The notes under the pieces: generated by a model
Databases searched by the model: none
Told to the model about the DNA's origin: nothing
Seen by the model: only the letters and a program-made list of their open reading frames with translations
Assembly (NCBI GenBank): GCA_017654935.2
Contig: CM065695.1
Coordinates: 23,402,812-23,466,811 of the forward strand
Direction: 5' to 3'
From: Phymorhynchus buccinoides
Lineage: Eukaryota > Mollusca > Gastropoda > Neogastropoda > Raphitomidae
Length of the DNA stretch: 64,000 nt
Position numbers and translations under genes: made by a program
Part shown: positions 11,501 through 25,000 of the stretch, piece by piece
Numbering within the stretch: position 1 is the stretch's first letter
Layout: the number at the start of each line of letters is the position of its first letter

Positions 11501-14500
11501 TGTGCAAGGAAGGGTTTCATAGACCCCTTACTATTTTGGACTAGTGCACCGATGTGTGAGGCTGTTGTCCTTGTGTCCTGTCTCTTAATGATGCGTGTTA
11601 CTTGTGTGCAAGGAAGGGTTTCATAGACCCCTTACTATTTTGGACTAGTGCACCGATGTGTGAGGCTGTTGTCCTTGTGTCCTGTCTCTTAATGATGCGT
11701 GTTACTTGTGTGCAAGGAAGGGTTTCATAGACCCCTTACTATTTTGGACTAGTGCACCGATGTGTGAGGCTGTTCTCTTTTGTGCCCTTTTTTTATTTAT
11801 CATTTTCATGCGTTGTCCCTGTGCAGATCTCAATGAAGGATTTCAAGTTCAACCACAGGTTCAAGGAGGCCTGTCAGAGCTCGGCCCAAAGCCTGTGTCA
11901 GGACATGACAACAAAGTGAGTGTTGGCCTTGGCAGCTGCTGACGTGGTCTGTGACACTGGTATCGTGGCTCAGAACCTGTGTGTATGTCATTTGAATCTT
12001 TACCTTGTTTAAAAAAAAAAAAGCACATGTTTATCTTTCCCATCCCTTGTGGCATGGGTTGCATGGTGAGTGGATGAATGAGCAAGATAGCGGAGGGCAG
12101 ATGAATGATTGGGTGTAGTGTGAGAGTTATACATATTTGTTTAAATGTAAATTTCTGTTTCATGTTTTAAAGTACTAATTCTGATTTTTATTTTGATGTA
12201 TTTTATCTTATATGTGCGTTTGTGCATTGGACAATAAAGAAACATGACTTATGACTTAAGATTGTAACTTTCTAACTTTGAGTGTTGATTAACTCCTTGA
12301 CTGCCGTATAATGTATCACGTACTGACTTGATGACATCACTGATGATGTCATCAATTGAAGAGGATTAACTCTGATATGCTGGCTTATGTTCTAACACAG
12401 TCAAGAGAGTTAATATATCCCCAGACCATGTTGCCATATTGGCTCTATCAGTTGTCTTTTTCTTGTCATGATTCAGACCTGTTTACCATTCCGGTTTAGC
12501 CGGAATTATTCCGGAAATTTGCTAAAATTCCGGGTAAAATAGTAAATTCCGGGTGAACGCTGAAAATTCCGGATTTCGAAAAACCGTCTATTATTTGTTT
12601 CCGTTCGTAGTAAAAGACGCAAGGGTTGACCGAAACGTGTACCTAACACACTATGTCATCAGAAAAGGGGTTGTGCTTGATGTCACATGCATTAAATGCT
12701 GCATTTTCATTGGTTAAAGGGGTGAAATAATGTTTTTATTTTGGTCGATCTATTTCGGGACTGAGCAAATGGCGGTCAGACTTTTACTGTCGATTCGAAG
12801 AGCTTTCCAGGCAGTTTTTTAATTGTAGAGATTGTAATTAGGGCTTGAAATGAGTCAATTTAGATTATAGTATCACTGGAAAATACGATGATGTGAGAAT
12901 TTTGAAGTTTTCAACGGAAAAGGAAGTGAAAATTGATCGCGATGGCGCCGAGTTGCAACTTGGCATCCGCCGATCCACGGCTGAGTGATTTTTCTCTGTC
13001 CGATTTTTCGAGCTTGTTTTATACTAAAATTTACTAAGAATTAGTGACTGAATTTACCAATAAAACTTTTCTGGCGAAATTGAGCCAAGAAATCATCACA
13101 ATATTGAAAATCGACGCCGATGTTCGCGGAAAGGAGAAGAAGAAGAAACCACTTTATCGCGAGTCGTGTACAGATCATGTGAATTCCGGTTTTTGTTCTC
13201 AAATTCCGGGTTTTTTTGTGGCAAATTCCGGGTTTTTCATTATAAGGGTAAACAGGTCTGCATGATTTGTACAATGATTTTTTCTTTAATTTTCTCTGGC
13301 AGTCAAGGGGTTAACTCAATGGAGTCATGTCGGAGACGTCATTCCCACACTGTTCCAATCCTTTGGGGGAGGAGGGGGGGGGGGGGGAGGGAGAGGGGAG
13401 AGGAGGGAGGCGAGAGAGATTAATACATGTATTTTGTATTAACAGTCTCACTTATTTTTAATGTTTATATTCATTGATACTTGTCTTCATGTTGATTATT
13501 CTTGGCTTGTCTTTAATGTGTATGTTTATCTGTATGTTAGTGTTTAGGCCTTTGTTCAGCGCTTTGAGCTCCCTGCAAAGGGAGTTAAGCGCTCTATAAA
13601 TAACCAGTATTATTATTATTATGTCGGAGGGAGTTTTCTCGATTGATTTTGGTAAAAGGGAAGCAACTCGCTGTTCCTATTAATCCTGAGACCTTATCCT
13701 TGTAGTTGCTTCCCTTAGACCGTTATCTAATGTCTCCTATTTTCGTTTTTTGCTTCTTTAAATTGAACTACTTATCATCTTTGAATTTGCTTCATTCAGT
13801 ATGGCGGCGACCACATAGCTCACTTTATTCAAACATGAAATTAAGAAATGTTTTTGTTTATAGTTTATATTATGCTTTTTACAATCCTTTTTATGTATAT
13901 ATACTTAACCAAGTGTATGAAAACTTGAGTGGCTTTGTGATACTAGATCAAGATCATAACAAAGTGGTCAGCCCGTAGAGTAGGAAGTTTTTGCTTTCCT
14001 GGCGAAGCGCATTTCATCAGATTATTTACATCATGAAATATACGTGGCTAACTCGTTCAAAGTAAGAAGTCTTCAAAAATACACTGATTAATCTGTTACT
14101 CGGTACATGTTGCATGGTTGAATGATGTGTATTTGATTTTTGGTGATTTTGATAAAATGACAAAAAATAATGCTGCGTCATTTTGTATGCGACTCAATTG
14201 AGTTCAGAGAATATTGTACGCTCTGATTTCGTGTTTACACTGGCGGTAGAAATGGGTGGTATCAGGTAATTGAGGACAGGAGAGGTGAACTTAGGGCTAA
14301 TATATTGTTGAAACATAAGCAAAGGGGATCATTGCATGAATGAGGCACATAAATATTGGGAATGACAAATAGACTGAGCAATAGCAAAAATAAGAATGAA
14401 GTGCGTGGGATGAATGCCAGCAAGTTAAAATGTGGACAGAGTAACTCGTTGGTAAGATGTGACCTTTCAGATCCAGTGGTAGTCCCCACTGAGTTTGTTC

Positions 14501-15982
14501 ATGCTACCAGGAGATTTTCCATCAGAATTTGGTTTTGACTTTGCGCCCAGATAGACCTTTGAATAATACAAATGCTCACAGGCACAGGCGTAAAGTCCCA
14601 CACACATGTTCAATTCCATTTGTAAGAGTAGGCTTCTTCTTCTTCTTTTTCGATCACTCACACAGTTTCCTGTCAATTATGAGTGCAGATGCGTCATGCT
14701 GCCATTATGCGCCTAACTAAGAAATAGTTAGGCCCAGCAAGTCCGACTTCGGCTGGGGGAAATCTTTTTGAAAGTGTTTCTTGAAAAAAGGCAGGAAAAT
14801 GGACTGGTAAGGCAGAAAGATAGTAGATGACAGTAAGCAATGGGAAAAGGCAGAGTCAAAGAGAGTGGCAGATTAGAGGAAGTTACAAGCACAGAACTTC
14901 CAGACAGTGGGGGAACTATTTATACAAAAGGCCCCCCGGTATCCCCTTGGGGGTAAGAGTAGGCTAAATTGTGTGTTGGTGGACATGGATGGTATTGATG
15001 TTAATGTATGGACACAGGTTTACATAGCGTTTCAAAGAAAAATGAGCATGAAGACAATGAACACGGGAGTGCAGTAGAAAGACATGCGCAAACATTAAGC
15101 AATATAGAAATGAACATTGGCTTGGCATGCAGCTTATATAACAACCTGTTGTATGACATAGTGATTGTTTATAAAAATGCTTGATTGTCTATCAAGCGTT
15201 CAGACTTCGGCTGAGATCGAGTAAACATAAAAGGGGCCGGGGGCTGTATAACTATATAACATTGGTATGGAGGAAATGTGAAGGTTTTTGGTGTGGCGAC
15301 AGGTTTGAGGTGGTGAGCTGTCTGAGCGAACATGTGCGCAACGACACTTTGCTGGACAAGAAGCACCGGGTGGACCTGGCCTGCCGCAAACAGCTCAAAG
15401 TGGAACTACTGGAGAGAGTGAGTCTGCACTGCACTTGCTGATGTTTCTTTGTTGTTTTTTCTTCTCTATTTTGATAGCAGCTGTTACAGAAAGTAAAAGA
15501 ATGGAGTGCCCAGTTGAATGTATGTATATTGTAAAAAAAATTGCATTCTGAAGCATGGAGAAAGAACAGTTTGGGAAACTGAACAACTTAGTCACACTGG
15601 CAAGACACCCATTCAAATTCTTGCTCTTGCACTATTATGGTGGTGTTTTAATACTTGGCCGGCCTGGAAAAGTTTGCAAAAACAAAAAGTCCAATAAAGG
15701 GGTATGGAAAGGGGGGGGGGGGGTGGGTGAAGGGGAGAGAGACTTAGTGGGTAGGTGGGGTACAGGAAAATGAGCGCACTTGAGGTATATGCTTTGTAGG
15801 TTAACTTGTTCTTAGTTTGGTTCATGGTAGGTACATCTATGATTGGTGTGTGTGTGTGTGTGTTGCAGGGTGAAAATATTAATCTGGATCCTCAGCTCAA
15901 AGAGAAGTGTTCTGAAGACATAGAAGAGCTGTGCAAGAACGTTGTCCCTGGAAATGCAGCTGTAAGTGATGTGCTAGATTAA

Positions 15983-16025
<43 letters not shown>

Positions 16026-19000
16026 TGAGTGAGTGTGTATGTATTAGGCTTCACAATAATGTCTTAGAAAATTGTTTCAAAGAAGCTGTCAACTGTTCTG
16101 TATGCTGGAATATGTTAGTATTCATTGTTTAGAGCCAAATTATTGATAATGAGACTTTTGTTGTTGTCAGGAAGCTACTCTGTTAGTGGTATTTAGAAAT
16201 TTAAAATTTTCTTCTTGTCTTTGGTATCTAATAATAGTTTCTCCTTATGTATAGCAGTTTTGACACGACCTGATTTAAAATTTTCTTCTTGTCTTTGGTA
16301 TCTAATAATAGTTTCTCCTTATGTATAGCAGTTTTGACATGACCTGATTTAAAATTTTCTTCTTGTCTTTGGTATCTAATAATAGTTTCTCCTTATGTAT
16401 AGCAGTTTTGACATGACCTGATTTAAAATTTTCTTCTTGTCTTTGGTATCTAATAATAGTTTCTCCTTATGTATAGCAGTTTTGACATGACCTGATTTAA
16501 AATTTTCTTCTTGTCTTTGGTATCTAATAATAGTTTCTCCTTATGTATAGCAGTTTTGACATGACCTGATTTAAAATTTTCTTCTTGTCTTTGGTATCTA
16601 ATAATAGTTTCTCCTTATGTATAGCAGTTTTGACATGACCTGATTTAAAATTTTCTTCTTGTCTTTGGTATCTAATAATAGTTTCTCCTTATGTATAGCA
16701 GTTTTGACATGACCTGATTTAAAATTTTCTTCTTGTCTTTGGTATCTAATAATAGTTTCTCCTTATGTATAGCAGTTTTGACACGACCTGATTTATTTTC
16801 AGATCAAAAATGAATCTTTGATTACATTTTTTAATAGTGTGCAGTTATCAACATTTCTGACCAAACTAACAAATCTGATATTAGTTCTTTAGATTACAGT
16901 TTTTTGAATCATTGTTTACTGTACATTTGAACAAGGTAAGGATTGTACTCAGATGTGTATTTTTTTTACCCTGTGTGTGTGTGTGTGTGGTGTGCTTGTG
17001 GTGTGTGCATGTGTATGTGTATGTGTGTGTGTGTGATGTGCTTGTGGTATGTGTATACTGTATGTGTGTGCAGGTCACGAAATGCTTGAAAAATAAAAAG
17101 GACTTTCTCAGCAAGAAGTGTCACAAGCTACTCTTCAAGAGAGAAGTGAGTATCTGTTTTTTCTAAAGCCTAATGTATTTCAAGTTTAACAGCTATGACT
17201 TGTTGGAATCTTTACATCAGTTGTTGTCTTGCCTTTGACAGTGCTTGTGGATTGTCGTTGTCAAAGAATGTTTGTTATCAGAAAAGCTTGTAATGACTGT
17301 CATAGGATGCCTTGGCATGAGGCTGTGTCAGACCAGTTGACATAAGCTAGACCGCCAAGGCTACATCAAAATGTTGTTATGTTCTGCATGGTTGTGCGGG
17401 GATTGTCTTTAAGCCATGACAAGCTCCTAGCATAACATCGTTAGTCTAAAATCCTCCGAAGTCGGAGTGTGGCTGCGCACGTGGCGGGGTAATCAAAATC
17501 GGTCACACGCGTAATATTCTCATCCCTAGCTGGTGCATTTGTACCATAGTGTTCAAGTACTTCGGCTGTTGGGATGATCCCTGGAGTCTTTAAGCCAGGG
17601 TAAGGCAAACAAAACTGTCATAGGATATCTTTAATTGTGAGATGCTCACTCTGACAAGGTCCGTGGCTGAGGCGGTTAATGATGAAACTTATCTCACCCC
17701 GCAAGGACAGTTGACTTCAACTTATTCTTTTGTCTGACAAAACAGAATTATTTGAAGGCTAGTGACCTTTTTCTGTTATGGACTGCATGTTATTTTGTAC
17801 TAATGTGTTGTAGGCACTGTGTGTGTTGTGTTTGAGGATAGACGTGTTGTAGGCACTGTGTGTATTCTGTTTGAGGACAGACGTGTTGTAGGCACAGTGT
17901 GTATTCTGTTTGAGGATAGATGTGTTGTAGGCACTGTGTGTATTCTGTTTGAGGATAGATGTGTTGTAGGCACTGTGTGTGTTGTGTTTGAGGATAGATG
18001 TGTTGTAGGCACTGTGTGTGTTCTGTTTGAGGATAGATGTGTTGTAGGCACTGTGTGTGTTGTGTTTGAGGATAGATGTGTTGTAGGCACTGTGTGTGTT
18101 CTGTTTGAGGATAGATATGTTGTAGGCACTGTGTGTATTCTGTTTGAGGATAGACGTGTTGTAGGCAGTGTGTGTGTTCTGTTTGAGGATAGACGTGTTG
18201 TAGGCACTGTGTGTGTTCTGTTTGAGGATAGATGTGTTGTAGGCACTGTGTGTATTCTGTTTGAGGATAGATGTGTTGTAGGCACTGTGTGTGTTCTGTT
18301 TGAGGATAGATGTGTTGTAGACACTGTGTGTATTCTGTTTGAGGATAGATGTGTTGTAGGCACTGTGTGTATTCTGTTTGAGGATAGATGTGTTGTAGGC
18401 ACTGTATGTATTATGTTTGAGGATATATGTGTTGTAGGCACTGTGTGTGTTCTGTTTGAGGACAGACGTGTTGTAGGCACTGTGTGTATTATGTTTGAGG
18501 ATAGACGTGTTGTAGACACTGTGTGTATTCTGTTTGAGGATAGACATGTTGTAGGCACTGTGTGTGTTCTGTTTGAGGATAGATGTGTTGTAGGCACTGT
18601 GTGTATTCTGTTTGAGGATAGACATGTTGTAGGCACTGTGTGTGTTCTGTTTGAGGATAGATGTGTTGTAGGCACTGTATGTATTCTGTTTGAGGATAGA
18701 CGTGTTGTAGGCAGTGTGTATTCTGTTTGAGGATAGATGTGTTGTAGGCACTGTGTGTATTCTGTTTGAGGATAGACGTGTTGTAGGCACTGTGTATTTG
18801 TTTGAGGATAGATGTGTTGTAGGCACTGTGTGTATTCTGTTTGAGGATAGATGTGTTGTAGGCAGTGTGTGTATTCTGTTTGAGGATAGACGTGTTGTAG
18901 GCACTGTGTGTGTTGTGTTTGAGGATAGACATGTTGTAGGCAGTGTGTGTGTTCTGTTTGAGGATAGACATGTTGTAGGCACTGTGTGTGTTCTGTTTGA

Positions 19001-22000
19001 GGATAGACATGTTGTAGGCACTGTGTGTATTCTGTTTGAGGATAGACGTGTTGTAGGCACTGTGTGTGTTGTGTTTGAGGATAGATGTGTTGTAGGCACT
19101 GTGTGTGTTCTGTTTGAGGATAGACGTGTTGTAGGCACTGTATGTATTCTGTTTGAGGATAGACGTGTTGTAGGCACTGTGTGTGTTGTGTTTGAGGATA
19201 GACGTGTTGTAGGCACTGTGTGTGTTGTGTTTGAGGATAGATGTGTTGTAGGCACTGTGTGTGTTCTGTTTGAGGATAGATGTGTTGTAGGCACTGTATG
19301 TATTCTGTTTGAGGATAGACGTGTTGTAGGCACTGTATGTATTCTGTTTGAGGATAGACGTGTTGTAGGCACTGTGTGTATTCTGTTTGAGGATAGACGT
19401 GTTGTAGGCACTGTATGTATTCTGTTTGAGGATAGATGTGTTGTAGGCACTGTGTGTATTCTGTTTGAGGATAGACGTGTTGTAGGCACTGTATGTATTC
19501 TGTTTGAGGATAGACGTGTTGTAGGCACTGTGTGTATTCTGTTTGAGGATAGACGTGTTGTAGGCACTGTATGTATTCTGTTTGAGGATAGACGTGTTGT
19601 AGGCACTGTGTGTGTTGTGTTTGAGGATAGATGTGTTGTAGGCACTGTGTGTGTTCTGTTTGAGGATAGATGTGTTGTAGGCACTGTATGTATTCTGTTT
19701 GAGGATAGACGTGTTGTAGGCACTGTATGTATTCTGTTTGAGGATAGACGTGTTGTAGGCACTGTGTGTATTCTGTTTGAGGATAGACGTGTTGTAGGCA
19801 CTGTGTGTGTTGTGTTTGAGGATAGATGTGTTGTAGGCACTGTGTGTGTTGTGTTTGAGGATAGATGTGTTGTAGGCACTGTATGTATTCTGTTTGAGGA
19901 TAGACATGTTGTAGGCACTGTGTGTATTCTGTTTGAGGATAGATGTGTTGTAGGCACTGTGTGTATTCTGTTTGAGGATAGACGTGTTGTAGGCACTGTG
20001 TGTATTATGTTTGAGGATAGACATGTTGTAGACACTGTGTGTATTCTGTTTGAGGATAGATGTGTTGTAGGCACTGTGTGTATTCTGTTTGAGGATAGAC
20101 GTGTTGTAGGCACTGTGTGTATTCTGTTTGAGGATAGATGTGTTGTAGGCACTGTGTGTATTCTGTTTGAGGATAGATGTGTTGTAGGCACTGTGTGTAT
20201 TCTGTTTGAGGATAGACGTGTTGTAGGCACTGTGTGTATTCTGTTTGAGGATAGATGTGTTGTAGGCACTGTGTGTATTCTGTTTGAGGATAGATTCTAT
20301 TATAACTGATAGTTTATTTGCTCTGTCATGGAAGCAAAGTACAACATGAGCAAATTGGTTGCTTTGTAGATCTGCCTCTGTATTGTTTTTCCATTATGCA
20401 TAATAGATGTAGTAATATTAACCAGTTTAGTGCAGAGGTCAGAACTCAGTAAAACTAACCTCACCTTGTAGGCTAAAATAACAGTGCATATTCTTGGCTG
20501 ATACCAGGCTGCATTAATATTTCGCAAATGAGATGATGATGGATGTCAAATGTAAACATTTTTACGTTGCTATTCAACAGGAAGAGGAGTTTGCCATTGC
20601 CGATTATGCCTTGGTGCACACTTGCAAGAAAATGATCCGAGTGAGTGTCAGATCTTTTGTCATCATAACACAGCATCGTTAGATTGTTAGTTACTTTAAA
20701 AAAAAATTGCTTATGTTGCTAATTGCACATAAACATGACATCTTTGATGTGCATTTGTTGCAAATACGGAAAATAGGCATGTTCAGATATGTAGGTATCC
20801 TTGCACACAAACCACTTACCACTTTTGTATGGTCTTAGAGATTTATATTGTTTCGTCAGCTTTGCATTTAGATTACATTATTTTCCCCTTTTCCTTTCTT
20901 ACCTATCCCTGTCTATTCTCTTGTTTTCTTCATCATTATTTTCAGATAAATTTAATGTTTTTTTTGGGTTTTTTAGTGAAAACAAATCTGACAACAGGTA
21001 CTTACATATTTGCTTGCTCACTGATAAATTGTGTCAAAATTATAAGTGACAACGCTGCTTCCCTGCTTTTTAGAACACCTATATTATATTATTTATATAC
21101 TGTAAAAAAAGAAAAGAAGGGTATTATGGTTATCTTTTGTTTATTTGTAATGCAACATTTATGTTTCAGCAACACTGTGATACATCAGCCACCGAGCCAG
21201 AGATTTTTGACTGCTTGAAAAAGGCCAAGGACGATGATGATTTTGACGACAAATGTCGACGCATCGTCATTCAGCGGCAGATCACCCAATCCAGGGGTGA
21301 GTAGCCAGAGTTGTAATCAGGACAGGATAGATTCAGGCACGATACGGAGCCGTCTGGAAATTAAATAAAAAAAGAAAACAGGAATTAAACGCAGCGCTGC
21401 GTTTGTTTGGCTCATTTGTTTTGGTGCAGGATCGATGCATTGTGGATTTGATGATATTCATGAAGCTGCAGGGCTGCTTAGAATTCAGTTGAGTATGTGT
21501 GCAAGATGAGTGAAATTTCACCACAAAAAGTCATACTTAAAAAGAAATACCAGTTTACTATTACTCTTGAAATATACTCGGCATTTTCAGAATAGCCTGA
21601 AGAATTTTGTATTTCAGAATTTATAACTGCTGACAGAGCGTTTGTTTGTGGTGGCAGAGGGTTTCCAAGTTTAGCAGAGCGGAATAATACTGTCAAATGG
21701 CGTTCTCAAGAGGTGCACTCCAGATTTGGCCTTTTTTCACATGTGGAGAAAGTGACATAATGTCTTCACAAGGGTCTGATGGATTGGGGTTCTAAGCGTC
21801 ATGACTGAAGTGATTGACCTGTGTACTGGCTGTCATTCCCCCCAGACTACCGGCTGAACCCCCTGCTGCAGAAGAGCTGCCAGCAGGACATCCCCAAGTT
21901 CTGCTCGGAGGTGATCGCCAAGTCCCACAACGACGCCAAGCTGGAGGGCAAGGTCATCGCCTGCCTCAAGCAGCAGTTTGCCATCAAGGTGGGTCACCTA

Positions 22001-25000
22001 TACACTGACACCTCACTCTTCCAAATATTATGACCCCCCACCCCACATCCAGTACTCTGGTGTGCTCACAGTTTTTCTGAGGTGGTGGTGTTGGTTTTGT
22101 TTTTTAGAATTCTGTTTCCATTTTTTCTTTTCAAGCTGTTTTCCAGGTTGTCCGTTTCTTTTTTCTCTCTTTTTCATTCCTAAAAAACAAGGGATATGAA
22201 ACGAGTAACAGGATTTGTGAAACCGAAGGTGTGCATTTGCTTTTTATTTTCCTGTGAAATTTATAAGAATGGTGAAATAGTGGATGTTGTACCTTACTTC
22301 TGACCTCTGCTTGAAAGAGTTTATTTAAACAGATTTTGTGTTCGCTTCCTTTTGTATTCTATTTGAGTGTACGTGGTTATATGGCAGATATCTTTAGGTT
22401 TGTGGTTTTGTTTTCCTACTTGTTTCAGCGTTAATGAACTGTGTATGAAGTGCATGGCAATGTTTGACTGTTGACAGAGGCTATCTGCGGCGTGCGAACA
22501 TCAGATCAAGGACCGCATCAAGGCAGCGTCGACTGACATCCGCATGGCCCCTCAACTCCTCAAGGCCTGTCGATCTGAGGTCAGTGGACTGCGACCGAGT
22601 ATTGGCTTATGTTAATGGAATGGTCGATAAACCAAAGAACATATCGCCGTGTGGAAATTAAAGTGGCATATCTCATAAGACGTCGGTGTGATTTCACAGA
22701 AGAAAACGGCTTAAGATTTGAGTTACAGTACGTCAGTTTGGTTCCCAGGTCACGAAATAAAGTGACATGAACAATGACCACGCAGAGCAAGCTTTTAGCT
22801 TCTCGAGTTGACAAGTACCACTAACCCCTTCACTGCCAGAGAAATTATCGATTTTATTAATTAAAAATTTAAAATAGACCTGTCTCAATCTGAGAAAATG
22901 GTCTAGAGATATATCTTTCCTGGCTTGTCTAAACTAAAAATCATCCTTCCAGGTCTATGACATCAAAAGTTATGACATCATCAATGACATCACACACACC
23001 CATAGTAGACACGGGACTGGGCAGGGAAGGGGTTAACTCATTCAAGTCATTCCGGCCATATATGTCCTGAATTAATATATAGCTGTCAATTTGATGCATT
23101 TGCTTCAAGTTCAAGGGAAGTAAATCTGTGTGCACACTTGGTGACTTCTAAACTCGCTTCACTCCCTTAGACCACAATTTTGCCTCTGATTTATTTTGCT
23201 TTTGTTGTGGGGTAACCAATCGGTGTAGAGTTTTTCTATATAAAAGTCTGATATAAAAAGTCTGATCTACCACTTCCCTATGTCTAAACCTGAAGTAAAA
23301 ACCCGTAATCTTCTCATTTCTCCTTTTGTTTATGTACGTTTTGTTTGTGTGCACAGCTGGCAGACCTGTTTACCATCCCGATTTTCCCGTAATTTTTACA
23401 GGGGAAAAGTCAAATTACGGTAATTACGGCTACGAAAAGAAAAAAAAAGGGGAAAAAAATCCTAAATATAAAAAAACCCCATTACAGTTGCGTCGGTAAG
23501 CGAAGCTTTTGAAACGATGCAGTGGAAAGTCATTTCGCGCCATTTCCTTTTCTGTTTCAAAATGACGTCCAAGTGAATGCATTCTGTATCCTCTGGTCGA
23601 AAATCAAAAGAAAAGACATCAAAAGTGGCACAGAAATTCCGGGAAAGTTACCTAAAAATTCCAGGAATACGTCGTTCAGCACTAGGTGATGAGCATGTGT
23701 TCTGTGTCCTCTGCTCGACGAACATTAGTATTGCACACTCAGGTCAGTACGATATCAACGTTCATTGGTCACACGTTGGATTACATTTTTTTTCTCTCTC
23801 AAAATTACGTTTTTTTTTGTTTCAGAAATTACAACTTTGCATAATAGGGGTAAACAGGTCTGGGCTGGAGTGATTTGTGAGTTTTTTTGATAATTCAAAA
23901 TCGTTGCGATGCGAATGAGTTACTAATGATCGCACCCCCTTGTTGTTGCAGATCCCCCGTCTGTGCAGCCATGACCTGATGGACACGGCGGCGGGGGTGG
24001 AGAACATGGACGTGAACAACGACGCAGGCCACGGGCGCATCATCGAGTGCCTCAAGAACAAGCTGAGCGAGCGCAAGATCCAGAGCAGCGAGTGCCGGCG
24101 GGAGGTGGCCAACCTGCTGGCCGAGAGCCACGTGGACGTCAACGTGGACCCCCTGCTGCACACAGCCTGCCAGCAGGACCTCATATCTCTGTGCAGGCAG
24201 GTCCCCGCCGGGCAGGGCAGGCGTGAGTATTATTATTACTATATCAGAGATGGTGAAGGACTTAGATTAGCTGACCTCCCTGCTGCACACAGCCTGCCAG
24301 CAGGACCTCATTTCTCTGTGCAGGCAGGTCCCCGCCGGGCAGGGCAGGCGTGAGTATTATTATTACTATATCAGAGATGGTGAAGGACTTAGATTAGCTG
24401 ACCCCCCTGCTGCACACAGCCTGCCAGCAGGACCTCATTTCTCTGTGCAGGCAGGTCCCCGCCGGGCAGGGCAGGCGTGAGTATTATTATCACTATATCA
24501 GAGATGGTGAAGGACTTAGATTAGCTGACCCCCCTGCTGCACACAGCCTGCCAGCAGGACCTCATTTCTCTGTGCAGGCAGGTCCCTGCCTGGCAGAGCT
24601 GGCGTGAGTATCTCTAGCTTTTATTATCACTATGTCAGAGATGATGAAGGATGTACATTAGCTGACCCCCCTGCTGCACACAGCCTGCCAGCAGGACCTC
24701 ATATCTCTGTGCAGGCAGGTCCCCGCCGGGCAGGGCAGGCGTGAGTATTATTATTACTATATCAGAGATGGTGAAGGACTTAGATTAGCTGACCCCCCTG
24801 CTGCACACAGCCTGCCAGCAGGACCTCATTTCTCTGTGCAGGCAGGTCCCCGCCGGGCAGGGCAGGCGTGAGTATTATTATCACTATATCAGAGATGGTG
24901 AAGGACTTAGATTAGCTGACCCCCCTGCTGCACACAGCCTGCCAGCAGGACCTCATTTCTCTGTGCAGGCAGGTCCCCGCCGGGCAGGGCAGGCGTGAGT

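Noticed and set aside
17805..20294. CRISPR-like regular repeats
   Set aside because: Units are contiguous with no unique spacers, the context is a eukaryotic intron, and no cas-type gene is present.
17759..20309. Very long open frames (836, 511, 531, 303 and 291 codons) of 13-residue repeats
   Set aside because: They are the 39-bp minisatellite read in different frames on both strands, inside a GLG1 intron; open only because the period is divisible by three.
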